From the NCBI GenBank assembly GCA_003956705.1, contig QZCP01000157.1, forward strand, positions 97,171-161,170: 64,000 nucleotides of DNA, in the 5' to 3' direction. The position numbers and the translations under genes are program-made. The notes beneath the pieces are model-generated. The model was not told where the DNA came from. It made no database searches and saw nothing but the letters and a program-made list of their open reading frames with translations. This stretch comes from Brevipalpus yothersi. Its lineage: Eukaryota > Arthropoda > Arachnida > Trombidiformes > Tenuipalpidae. Positions 21,483-33,330 of the stretch are shown here, piece by piece. Numbering within the stretch: the first letter of the stretch is position 1; every line of letters begins with the position of its first letter.

Positions 21483-23069
21483 CACACATTACCTTTTAAA
21501 CCAAACTCAACTTGTGCAATCGAATGTCTAAATAAATGTTCCTGTTGTTGATGTTTACGAAAAATATTTTTCACCCAAATACGCAATCCAAATTGATACC
21601 AAGATCCAAGATCCAATCGTGATGAGTATCGAAAAAGTCTTCTCTTTAATAAGGGCGTGGATAGAGGCGGAGCTTATCGAGAAAGCCTTTTAAACCTGGG
21701 CAAAAGAAGAGAGAGAAGAGAAAGAGGAAAGAAAGAGGAAAGAAAGGGAAAGAGAAGAGAGAGAAGAGAAAGAGGAGAAAGAGAGGAAAGAAAGAGAAGA
21801 GAGAGAAAAGGAGGAGGTATCAATAATAGAGAGAGAGAGAAGATTAGTTGTTGTGTTTGTTTCGCACCAAAATAAGTAAGTAATTAGAATAGATAGATTT
21901 CAAACGAATAGTTTGAGGGAGAAAATTTTTGCTTGTCTCGCTGGACAGAGTTGAAGGTGGCAAACTTACCTATCAAAAAATGTTGACCAATTAGTGAGAG
22001 AAAAAAAAATCAGACCCAAAAATCATGGAAAAACGAGTGACCAGACTTAATGTTAACAGTGTGAGTGTCAACGCATAACTGAATTGAAAGAGAACTCTCT
22101 CTCACAGAAGAAAGAAAACAGGCTCCCCCCTTCTTCGCTTTTCTCCCTCAAGTCTCTCTCTCTCTCTCCCTTCCCGTCTATGGACTCATTTGTGTTTAGA
22201 ATCTTTGTATCTGTATCGGTTTTTGCTTGTGATATGGAATCAAAAGCGACATCTATTGTCGGTAGTATTAACTAGTGTAGTCTCTTTTTTTGCTCAGAAC
22301 TTGAACTGCGAATTTGTCGAACTTGGCTTGGACCATCGTTTTAATTGATTCGGTTATTTATTGTCAGAGTATTCGTTTTTTGGTGATCATTCGAATTGTT
22401 GACAATTGTGTTTCGCAATGGTGATGGTGTGTGTGGTGAATAGTTGGTCAAACGTTTGTTTGATGTGAAGTAGATCTTCGAAAAATTTGACGAAAAAAAA
22501 TCGAATCGTTAAAACTCAGTGGATAATGTTCATCATCAATCGATGTCTGATAGTGATGGTTACCATTGAGACTATCTATGGGATTGCATGATATCCTAAT
22601 CTTTCTCATTTAAATTCCTCTTTACGATGTGTGTGTATGTGTGTATATGATGGATTCCAGTGCATACACTTGTGATTGTTCTTCTCCTGTTCCCCTTTGC
22701 CTTACTATTCATGAGAAAGGAAATTATTTAATGCTGTCTTTATTAAGCATATTATTATCATTCGGTGAACTCTAGTTATGATCTAATTTATTTATCTATA
22801 GTCACCATAAATTTTCCTCATTGTCTAGTCTCTCAAGTCATACATCAATAGCTTCTCTTTCATCCTGCATTGCCTTTTTCTACTCTCGCTTCCTGTCTCT
22901 TTTTGCCCCCAAACATACACACACTACACCTGTTTCTTCGTGGCAGTTTAAAGGTTAACATCAATTACAATTCTCAAGCAGCTGATCAAAATTTTGGTTT
23001 CATTTTGGGTCCATAATCATTATTATATACTTATAATTTATATATTGATTGTATTAATTGTGAAAAGTC
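21483..23069. other. Divergent intergenic region with purine tract
   Basis: Separates HEXIM (-) from the FAD synthase (+). Holds a long GA-rich tract (about 21695-21845), pyrimidine-rich stretches (about 22140-22175) and TG runs (22627-22650). The open frame over the purine tract is all Arg/Glu/Lys and is a composition artefact. Confidence 0.5.
21695..21845. repeat. Purine (GA/GAAA) tract
   Basis: About 150 bp almost entirely A and G on the + strand, built from irregular GAGAAGAGAAAGAG units. It could form triplex DNA near the HEXIM promoter; probably simple-sequence drift. Confidence 0.85.
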
Positions 23070-23926
23070 ATGTTGAAAAAGGATATTGAGTCATGGTTTC
23101 GTAAGCTTTGTGAATATGCTTCCAAACCTGGTAATGAACATGTTCGATTGTCCATCGATATTACCAACAAGTGTCTTGAGAACTTAAATTATGACCTCAG
23201 CCGTTTTTGTATAAGTTTTAATGGTGGAAAAGATTGTACAGTGTTGCTACATATTTTTTACACACTTTTAATGAAAAGCCTATCCAACACACGTTACCGT
23301 GATAGTAAACCGTTGGCATTACTTATTCTTATGCCTGATAATTTTCCGGAACTTAATAAATTTGTTGAATCAACCGTAAACCGTTATGGTTTGAATTTAG
23401 TTACTTACGATGGACCTGATTTTAAGTTGGCTCTCAAAGAATTCAAGCATAATCCACAATATGAAACGATCACCCACATATTCATGGGAACTAGAAACTC
23501 TGATCTAACCGAGCCCATATCTTATTTTCAACCCACCGATGAAGGCTGGCCTCCCTTCACTCGTGTTAATCCTCTTCTAGATTGGACTTACAATCAAATT
23601 TGGGATTTCTTGTTACAACTTGAAATACCTTATTGCTCATTGTATGATCGAGGGTGAGTAAAGTAATTTGAGAGTATGGCTTTTTTGCACACCATTTCCA
23701 ATCTGTAATTTGATAGGGAATTTTTTTTACAGTTTCCATGTTACCTCGGATCAATATTTTACTATATTTTGTAGTAATAATCGAATTTTTCTCTGTTTCT
23801 AGGTACACTTCACTCGGTACTCGTGCCAATACTTTATTGAATCCTAAGCTCAAAGATCCAAATGGTAGCGGTTATTTGCCAGCGTATATGCTCAACGATC
23901 CACGTGATGAGAGACAAGGAAGATAA
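23070..23926 (+). CDS. FLAD1: FAD synthase (FMN adenylyltransferase), PAPS-reductase-like domain
   Basis: Two exons, 23070-23653 and 23803-23926, 149-bp GT...AG intron, 235 residues. Catalyses FMN + ATP to FAD + PPi. The PAPS-reductase/FADS fold is shown by the P-loop-like CISFNGGKDCTVLLH (residues about 47-61), MGTRNSDLTEPISYFQPTDE, the FADS-specific RVNPLLDWTYNQIWDFLLQL, and YCSLYDRGYTSLG spanning the intron. The C-terminus ends with PAYMLNDPRDERQGR, typical of eukaryotic FAD synthases. Unlike mammalian FLAD1, there is no N-terminal molybdopterin-binding-like domain; it resembles the single-domain yeast Fad1 form. The start is the first Met of the frame, and no upstream exon was seen. Confidence 0.92.
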
Positions 23927-24356
23927 TTGTATTAGAGGACTCAACAATAGAAATATTTTTTGTACGGAACTATTCATCAGCATGTTACCATGGAATCGTC
24001 AAATTTTTTGTCACAGTTTATCAGAATTGTCAGTTATTCTGAATATTTTCCCCCTCCATGGAGATAGGATTACTATTCCCGAATTGAACTTGATTTTTTT
24101 GCCCCTAGAATTAATAATAAACTGCCTTTTCCAAATACACTCACTCGGTGTTCTCTCTGATCATCATCAGCCCACAATGACTGAAAATCGGATACATCTC
24201 ACCAAAAATAGCCCCAATATTATGCTCAAAGATTGACCACCGATCAACCTCAAATAGGGGTCAAAGGCCATGTGAATTTTTCATCTACATATAGAAAATT
24301 GTTGGAAAATGAGCCATCATCAAGCTATCCTCATGATACATGAGGGAGAGAAAGAT

Positions 24357-24389
<33 letters not shown>

Positions 24390-24761
24390 CCTGGCCACCC
24401 TGACAAAAAGAACTTCTCTCTCTCAACCAGTTTATCTGCTCAAAAAGTTCTGAAAATGCCACTCTCAGCACTTGCCAGTACAGTGTATTTCGTACGAGCG
24501 AAATACTTAATTTTCTTTCATTCTTTGATCATCGCAAGCAGCAGATTTTGCTTGCTCTATTTTCGCTCAGGTCGTTGATCTAATCCTGAGTTCGCTACAT
24601 ACACACATCAACCGGCTTTGTTTTATTGGATAAACATTTGTTTGCTCGAGCCTTTTCCTGTCTGACCAATTCTTTTACATCACTGCCTGATTGTAGAGGA
24701 AGAAAAAAAATTCTTTCCATTCTCTTTCTCTCTCCTCTTCTCCTTTTTCCATATTGTTGTG
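23927..24761. other. Intergenic before chitin deacetylase
   Basis: FAD synthase 3' flank, a GAAA/GA simple repeat at about 24355-24389, and the chitin deacetylase promoter region. Open frames here are simple-sequence translations. Confidence 0.5.
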
Positions 24762-25478
24762 ATGAATCTTCTTCTGGCCATCTTTTTCATCATCTTCAAC
24801 CTCTGTAAGTTTGCCACAATGTTCCTCAATTATGGTGTGAAAAATATTCTCCCGGTTTGAATTTATTTTCTATTTTCTTGTTCATTTACTTTGTGATCCA
24901 TCAAAAGCTCACCAGTCATCCATAGTCAAGCGTCAGATTGAGAACGAGAATGAAGCCGAACTGTGTAAAGGTCGACCTGCAAGTGAATACTTTCGATTAA
25001 CCACTGATGATGATTGTCGAGATGTAGTCCGATGTTCTGTGCAAGGTCTTCTCGCTCTTCGATGCCCCTCTGGATTGGCATTCGATATCGAGAGACAAAC
25101 TTGTGACTGGAAAAGTAATGTGAAAAATTGTGCACAATTGGAAAGTAAGTTCGGTTATCTCGTTCGGATTTTCTAGGAAAGCATTCTAATTTGAATATTT
25201 TCCATCAGAGCCTCGTCTTGCTACACCATATTTAACCACCGATGAGCCAGTGTGTCCTTCTGGTCAGCTCGCTTGTGGACAGAAGAAATCTTCAACAGAA
25301 TACGAGTGTGAGTATTGCATATCAAGCAAAATCTGAACTGTGTCATGAACTTTTACAATATTATCGAGTCAGCAAGTCCAAAAGAAGGAAAAATAAATTT
25401 TTCTTCGATTCAGCATATGAAAGGATTAATCAGATGATGCTTGATGATAGTGAATTTCATACAACATCGTACTTCATC

Positions 25479-25536
<58 letters not shown>

Positions 25537-28390
25537 CAAACAGCTATAAATCTAATTTCTCAATTATTCAGTACAAAATTGATCAGTTCCATGTTATCCA
25601 CACGATAATATCAGTACTTTAAGCTAAAAGGCCACTAGAATAACGGCATTTGGGAAGATTCCGACTAAATTTTGGAAAATTTTTTCCCAAAAAAAGAACA
25701 TTCCATGCATATCTTACATTTATTGCTATTTCATCAATCTATTCTCTTCAGGTGTTCCAAAGGAAAAGTTTTGTGATGGTAAATCAGATTGTCCCGATGG
25801 TTCTGATGAGAATGCTTGCAGTAAGTAATATTCGTGGAGAAGCCATTTTTTTCGCTATTCCTGATCAATTATCGATGGAAACTATCTTCGTCGATCTTTC
25901 AAATATAACTTGCACCTGATTTGCTTTCCTTCTTCAATGTGAGAGATTTTCGCCTCCAACAAAGTTGAAAAAAATGTGTTCATCATTAAGATGAAGACAG
26001 GATTTCTTTTTTCCTTCCTATTTTGATTTGTCGATGTTGATGAAGAAAAAGAAGAATCAAATGAGAAATCAGGTTGAAGAGGATGAATGAAATTTTTGTA
26101 TGTCTATACTGTATCGTTCTCTCCTTATCCGGTGATTTAGGGCATTTCAATGATCCACACCACTATTGTTACTTCTTCTTATTCTTCTTTTTCGTACCAT
26201 TAACAATCCGTTTCCATTAAGGAATGACATGAGAAGTGTACATGGGAAGGTTGATCTATTTCATTTGGCATGTTCAATTCCAGAAGACAATCTTTCCCTG
26301 ACAGGCCTACTTTGATCTCATAGAATAACAGCAGAACTGAAGTATATAGTTTATCCAATAATTGAGAACTAAATTTTCAAATATTTATTCATGATTTCAC
26401 AATTATATTACCATTTGCCTTTGGGTAGCATGATTTTGATTAACTTCAATCGAAAATCTTAATTGAAGTGAGTCAGTATCATTGTTACTGGTTAGAATCA
26501 TGGTTCTCATAAATTTCATTCCAGTAATAAGTTCAGGTCAGGGTGAAGGAGGTGGACAATTTTTTTTTCCTTTTATAAATTTTGATGATCATGATGATGA
26601 TGATGATAGTGGTAGTGGTGCTAACTCGTGGCTGAGTAAAAATTTGGATTCTTCCATGCAATCATCACATCTAACCTGTCCAGCAGCAGCAGCAGATAGG
26701 GAATACAATTTAACAGGCTGAGAATGCTTGACGCTGGAATAACTTACTCATTTATATATATATTGATAGCATAAAAAAAGTTGTCTGAATAAGGCGAGTC
26801 ATAATGTATCATGATAGTGATTTTAATTTTTCCAAAACAATCTTCAGAAATGTATATACTGGAAACTATCCTTAATTCATGCTTCTCGGCCACTTGTTCA
26901 CTGGACTTTATGATCACATGAGATGGTTGATTTTTTTTCTTCTTCTTCTTCTTATTCGTTGACGACGTCTCAACTGTCTTTCGTTCCTGAATGAGGTCGT
27001 AACTTCTCCCACTCTAAAGCTGCAAAATAATTAACCTGCTTTATATTCACCATTCTAACCTTAATATAAATAAACCATACTGATTCTTGAGACTTTGACA
27101 AAATAGTGTGTGTGTGTATGGTGCTTGGATCTGAAAATTTTTCATGATTTTTTTATCTTCTCCTTTTTCTCCTTCTTCTTCATTACTATCTTCTTCATCC
27201 TCTTCTGTCCAATCTTTTCCAATCTGACAGCCGTTGACAAGGATCCCAACCGAGCACCACCATGTGATCAGAGCCAATGTGTTTTACCCGATTGTTTCTG
27301 TTCTGCCGATGGAACCCAAATTCCAGGCAAACTTGAGCCAGCCAATACACCACAAATGGTTATGATCACTTTTGATGATGCAATCAATAATAATAATATT
27401 GATGTGTATGAGAAACTTTTCAAGGAAGGACGGAACAATCCCAATGGATGTTCAATTAAAGGAACATTCTTTGTGTCCCATAAGTACACAAATTATTCAG
27501 CTCTCCAAGAACTTCACCGGAGAGGTCATGAAATTGCTGCTCATTCGATAACTCACAATCCTGATGAAAAATATTGGTCTGAAAGTACTGTGGAAGCATG
27601 GGCCAAAGAGATGGCCGGTGTCCGCCTGATTATCGAACGTTTTGCCAATATTACCGATAATTCGGTTGTTGGTGTCCGAGCACCATACTTGCGTGTGGGT
27701 GGCAATAATCAATTCTTCATGATGGAAGAACAGGCATTCATATACGATTCAACCATCACAGCACCACTGTCCAATCCACCTCTATGGCCATACACACTGT
27801 ACTTCCGTATGCCCCATAAGTGTCACGGTAATGGACAAAATTGTCCAACTCGATCACATGCTGTATGGGAAATGGTTATGAATGAATTGGATCGTCGTGA
27901 TGATCCCAATTTTGATGAAGAACTATCAGGCTGTTCCATGGTTGACAGTTGTGCCAACATCCAATCGGGTGAACAATTCTACAATTTTCTTAATCACAAT
28001 TTTGATCGTCACTACAAGACCAATCGTGCACCATTGCCACTGTTTTTCCATGCATCATGGCTCAAAGCTACACCAGAATTTATGGACGCTTTTGCCCAAT
28101 GGATTGATGAACAATTGGAAAAGAATGATGTCTACTTTGTGACCATGACCCAAGTGCTCCAATGGATACAATCACCAACCGAATTGAATGGTATTAAAGA
28201 TTTTACTCCATGGAAAGATAAGTGTGAAGTTAAAGGACAGCCATACTGTAATTTACCGAATGCATGTGCATTGACCACAAGAGAATTGCCCGGAGAAACT
28301 ATCAGATTGCATACATGTTCTGAGTGTCCACAAAATTATCCATGGCTTGAAGATCCTACTGGTGATTATTTTGCTTTCAAGAAGAAGTAA
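24762..28390 (+). CDS. Secreted chitin deacetylase with CBM14 and LDLa domains (CDA1/CDA2 type)
   Basis: Five exons: 24762-24804, 24908-25144, 25209-25307, 25752-25820, 27231-28390; 535 residues. It deacetylates chitin in forming cuticle; fly homologues serpentine and vermiform shape tracheae and cuticle. Order of parts: signal peptide (MNLLLAIFFIIFNL), a peritrophin-type chitin-binding domain (about 32-92; six Cys, with CKGRP, CRDVVRCSVQG and CPSGLAFDIERQTCDW), an LDL-receptor A repeat split over exons 3-4 (CPSGQLACG, then KFCDGKSDCPDGSDENAC), then a polysaccharide deacetylase domain on one large exon. Catalytic motifs are intact: ITFDDA (metal-binding Asp pair), HSITH (metal His), RAPYLR, YDSTI and FFHASW. 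The 1.4-kb fourth intron holds a phase-compatible candidate cassette exon. The length matches insect group I CDAs. Confidence 0.95.
25483..25531. repeat. (CT)n microsatellite in chitin deacetylase intron 3
   Basis: About 24 uninterrupted CT units inside the 25308-25751 intron. Likely polymorphic in length. Confidence 0.95.
26537..26635 (+). other. Candidate alternative (cassette) exon of the chitin deacetylase gene
   Basis: Lies in intron 4. It is 99 nt, begins after ttcag and ends before GTAAAA, has no stop in the gene's frame, and has phase 1 at both ends, exactly what is needed to be inserted between exons 4 and 5. It would add about 33 residues: a Gly-rich start, FFFPFINF, an Asp/His run (DDHDDDDD) and SGSGANSWL, forming an acidic linker between the LDLa and catalytic domains. 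The pyrimidine tract is weak, so usage is uncertain. Confidence 0.4.
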
Positions 28391-30623
28391 TTTGTAAGAA
28401 AAAAAAAGTTTGAGAAAGAGTGAAAATATGATGCCTATCAGAAAGACCTTAATTTTCATTTAAATATATATATAAATGCGATTTTTTTGTTGTCCATGAG
28501 AACTTGAAGGTTTGATCGAAAAATTTTTTCAGGAAAAGACGGAAAAAAGAAGTATATGTAAACCTGAATATCGATGTTTTCGATGAGTTAATATCCATGA
28601 AAATCAATTTGATCAATGACCAATTCATGGATTCATTTTATTTAAATAGCGAAAGAAAATGAATTGTGCAAATCAATCATAAAGCACATACACATATTTT
28701 GCCACTTCAAAGCCTTCATTTTTTTTGTCATTTCTTGCTGAAATCGGTATTCAAAAACTGACCATACTTATTGATTATATATGGTAAGGATTGATATGTT
28801 TGCCAAATCAATGATCTCATGGAGCCAATAGGAGTTGATAATCGATGAATATTTCAGCAGTCAAATGGGTATTGTAATTACATTTAATGCTAACAAAGTG
28901 CAGCTTATCGGGTATGAAGTTGTGTTAGTAGAGATGGTGAAAGTTGGAGAATAAAAACAAACATTCATGTCCTTTAGATTGGAAGATTGTGGTTAGTCAA
29001 GGAATAAGATTCCTTTTGGTGGGTAGAATTTTCAATAGATGAAGCCATTCACAAATGAATAATCCAGGAAGAGATGTAAAAGTAAAACGAATACTCTTTC
29101 ACCACCCTTGCCTATCAACCGGAATGATGGCATACATTATCGAAGTTTTCGTCGACTCACAATGATTGTTGTTGTTGAAAGAATCACGGAATCAGAAAAT
29201 TGATTATTATAATGTTTCATTCGAAATAATACGAGAAAAAAAATGCTGAAAAACAAACAGGTCAGGTTAATGTATACCGTTATCTGATGCATGATCAAAT
29301 GGAAGAGTGAAGTTTCTCATTTGGACTGGACCAACTTCAATCATTTGGTCAACAAAAGAATTTTGAAAAAATTTTATCTCAATAATCTATTCTTCACTTG
29401 TGATGCTTCTCGAAGAAAAATCGAAAAATTTAATCCACAGAAAATGGATAAAAAGTCGAGCTCGCTATCATTCATGAATCAATTACCAATGAAAATAAGC
29501 GTGCAAGTATAGAGAATAATATTAAAAAATTCACAAGAAAAAATATCTCAATCTGAGAATCATCAATCATGATGGAAAATCAGATGAATTTCAATAAATT
29601 GAAAAAACGAATGAATTTCCCATCATAATTAACTTCTTCTAGTCAAACTTGTGAGCTGCATAGACTTGGCCATTAACAAGAAAAAACTTGTAAGAGAAAC
29701 TCTTCTGAGCATTTGCACATGTTGTTATTCTTCATTCTCTGTGTTTGATTGTTTTGAAGTCTTTTGATCAGTTGTTTTTTTCTGTTGATATGATTTTGAT
29801 GTCAATTGATTGAGGATCCTAATTATTTTGCAAAGGTGATGTCATCATCTGTGTCACCGAGTTCCAAGTGATTAATGGAAATGTACGCTTAGTGTGTATT
29901 TGATTGTAAATTGTTGTCTGTCCAATTCGGTGTTCTGCTTGGATGTTTGTGTACATGTTTACATTTTCCTTCCCTTACATGTTGTGAGTGGAAATGATGA
30001 TGAAGATGGTTTTGATTTTGGCTTTGATGATGATAAATTTATCGCACCCATCGATTGAATCAACTTGCCTACGATAGTGTTAAAAATCAATTCCAGAGTA
30101 GGATTGTGGTTATTGATACGCAAAAATTAGGCCAAGGTACAGTAGTTGATGTAATAGACATCTCTCCTTCTCTCTCCCTTTTTTGGATCAACACTCATTC
30201 ATGGTACTGTGAAAATGTGTGATCAAGCAAATACTTGTCAATACAATCAGTATTGATTGGCTTGTGTCTATTTCATAGGATTAATGATTTGGATGAGTGT
30301 TGATCCATCTTTCAGATGGTCTTAATTATTCTGACTAATGAAGGAATTAATACAGATCATTTGACATTAAACTTGTTAGATTCGAATGCTCACACAATCA
30401 GGCTATTATTTTAGAGATTAGAGCTCTATTTTGCATTCCATTAAAGCAATCAAGAATCTGAACAATGAACGAAATGAATTTTTAATGTTCATGAGTAGGA
30501 GAATGAAGATTCTCTCATAACTGAAATTAATTTTCAATCGCATAATTTACCGTTTAACAGCCTTGTCCTGAAATATTTTGGGCAACTTATTGAGCTTGGT
30601 TGCTCATACAATACATCTAAAAC
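28391..30623. other. Intergenic, no gene recognised
   Basis: About 2.2 kb of AT-rich DNA between chitin deacetylase and the C1orf43 homologue. Short open frames (for example 29291-29512 +) have no domain. No tRNA-like internal promoter was noticed. Confidence 0.5.
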
Positions 30624-31491
30624 ATGACCAGTGACGAGCTTTCAGGATTTGCCATCATAATCAGTTTTGCAATAGGGTTGATGGTAAGTGAAAAGCTTCC
30701 TCGTTGTGTTAAATTCATTATCAGAAGGTATCTTTCTTTTCAGGCCTTTGTTGTCCTCTTCATTTTCGCTAAAAGACAAATCACTCGATTCTCATTAAAA
30801 TCAAGAAGAGGTCCTCATCAAACGATCGGTTTAAATGCTCACAAGAGTTTAAGAAAGGAAATTGATAGACGTCTCGATGCTGTCAAAGAGATCAAGTATG
30901 AGCCAAAAATTCTGGACCATTCCGATAAACGATGTCAAAATAATCGTAAGTGAATTTTGTAGTCTCTGTGAATTTTTATTCAAGAAACTTTTCTTCTATT
31001 ATCATAACATAGAGAACTATCCACATTATTGGCGAATGAGAGCGGTTGATCAATTGGAGTTATTACAAGAATGCATAGATCGAGCTTGTCCGAAGGATCC
31101 TGAATATAGACGTCCTCCTCGCCAAGATTTGAGACTTTATCTGCTTAAAATGGCTAAAGATGGGGGTCCACTTCATGGATGTGAGACTCGCCTGATTCAT
31201 CAGTTTGTAGATGCATATGTTCATGCTAAGCATGAGCCTACGCCGGATTTCAATGAGCAAGAGTATAATAACTACATGAATCTCTTGAACAAACTTAGGA
31301 ATTATGTACGTAGAGTTAATAGCTTGAAGTCATCAAATATTGAACCTGATGATGAAAAGAAGCCAGACAAAGATGAAGATAAAAGCAAAGATACCACACA
31401 GCCTGAATTGAATGGACAAACTCGATTAAGGCTTATGAATTTGACTCTTCCCGATGTGAGAGATGAACCCAAGAGTGAAACACGCGTTTGA
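30624..31491 (+). CDS. C1orf43 (NICE-3) family membrane protein
   Basis: Three exons: 30624-30683, 30744-30945, 31013-31491; GT...AG introns of 60 and 67 bp; 246 residues (human C1orf43 about 253). One N-terminal transmembrane helix spans the first intron (GFAIIISFAIGLM then AFVVLFIFAKRQITRF), directly followed by the family signature SRRGPHQTIGLNAHKSLRKE and DRRLDAVKEIKYEPKIL. After the second intron come YPHYWRMRAVDQLE, LRLYLLKMAKDGGPLHGCET and the C-terminal helices, then a charged tail. Human C1orf43 sits at Golgi/mitochondria and has been linked to phagocytosis; its biochemical role is unknown. Assignment rests on the strongly conserved N-terminal third and matching overall layout. Confidence 0.88.
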
Positions 31492-33330
31492 ATACTCATT
31501 CTAGCGGAAATCAATCAAACACGGAAGTCAGTTTTGCACCAAGTATCTTTACACTCTTATAGCGTCTTCGCTTCAAGAGGCTAGTTGACAGAGGTCTCAA
31601 TGCCTATAGTTGACTCATGATGAAGGGTTTATGGTGTAGCATTCTTATCTCGGTTTCTAACTTCCTTAGACTCTGAGAATCTTGTATTATTGCGAAAGAT
31701 TGGCCCAATGAGACTATCATTCCCCACTTTTTACCAATCTTCGCATATTGGTTATTTTTTATAAATTGAATTATTTTTTTGTCCCGAAAAATTTCAATTT
31801 CCTCCAACATCTTCAGTATTATACCATTTTACATTTCTAGCTCATTAGTCAGCTTCAAGGAAAATTGTGGTACAGATGTTTCATCACTTGATTGTAACTT
31901 GATAGCCTATTGGAAAATTTATGAGGTTTCAACTCATTCTTAGTCATTTTCAGATTCAAACGATGAAAATTCGTTTCCAAAACGAAATAAAATTATCTCA
32001 AACTTCTCCTTACCTTTTCATGACTAGCCACCTATTTGCCTGATTATCTATTGAGCTCGCTTCTCTTTCTTTTGATGGATCAAGAAAGATATTTTCTCAT
32101 ATCGATGAGCATCAACAAGGAATTGTGAGATTTGCATTCGTCCAGACACTGAATGGACAGTCACTCAACTCTACAGCCAATCTTATGCACCCTCTCCCTC
32201 TCTCTCTTCCGGTTCAGCTGAATACCATCCACTAATGACCTCCATCCATATCGAACAAGATTTCAATCGCTGCTAGATATTCAGTTAACCTTTCACACTC
32301 ATAAAGTATCTTTTACTGTAGAAGAGAAAAAATTCTAACTGGAATCGCAATGATAACATTTGATACGATATTCTTATCATCCTTGTCCATCACTGCAAAT
32401 ACACACGCACACACACAGAGAAACTCTTTCTCCCGCCATCAGGTCATTCAATTTGATTAAAAAAATTGTGACCAATATTTGAAATTCAATCTGAACAAAA
32501 TTTCACTTTCTCTCTCTCATGAAAATTTTTCAAATTCCAAGCAAAAAATTTTTTTTTACATCTCAAACTTGGACTCGCACAAAACATGCGCCAAAACAAA
32601 ACATTGCAACTTATCAAAACAACAACATTCTCGACTTCTTGCTTCAGGATCAATTGCCTTGATTATTGGTGATTTATAAATTAAATTAGACTGATTAAAA
32701 TCAAGGTGTGAAAGCTGTTGAAATTGATTGAGATAATATAGACGTTACTTCTTTGTACGAAAGTTCGACTTTGGCCAAGATACATCTACTAGACTTGTGG
32801 AAAAAATCTTCTCGAAACCGTCTCGACAAAAATTTTCCACACACTTTAACTGAAACACTTCCTGCTTTTTGTTGTTGTCAAATTATTGTGTGTGTCTGTC
32901 TGTTTTGATTACAAGTTTAAGTGATCTCTATTGATCTTATTATAATTAACTGTTGTTGGTAATTGCTTCATTTTTTTTATTGCAATGTTACCATTGGTGA
33001 ACAAAAATGGCCTTGTATGATCACTACCTGGGGAAAATGCTTCATCATTGATGGAAACTAATTTATCCATTATTTTCTCCCTCTTTCTCTGTTAGTGATT
33101 TGATCGTTAAACTTACCAATAGATTGCCTATATTTAATGTCAAATCTTGGATATCATACACAAAACATCTTTCCCTATAATTCATCTGCTCATGGTCTGG
33201 ATTGATTCATTCTCTAGAAAACATCGATCCTATCTATACATCACTGTTGGTCTATCGTGTGTATATGTGTGTGTGATTTCATCTTCAACCATCATCAATA
33301 ATCATCATCCAACTTTACTCACAAACCATC
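31492..33330. other. Intergenic, no gene recognised
   Basis: AT-rich stretch between the C1orf43 homologue and the ankyrin-PH gene, with scattered CT/CA runs (about 32197-32211, 32400-32418). The 5' UTR of the ankyrin-PH gene probably lies in the last few hundred bases. Confidence 0.5.

Noticed and set aside
21657..21875. Open frame rich in Arg/Glu/Lys
   Set aside because: Direct translation of a GA-rich tract; no start context, no domain.
24309..24578. Plus-strand frame with Lys/Glu/Arg run before chitin deacetylase
   Set aside because: GAAA/GA simple repeat plus promoter DNA; no splice continuity to the chitin deacetylase exons.
30624..30953. Single-exon 109-residue membrane protein
   Set aside because: Reading through GTAAGT at 30684 breaks the protein; splicing gives the conserved C1orf43 sequence across three exons.
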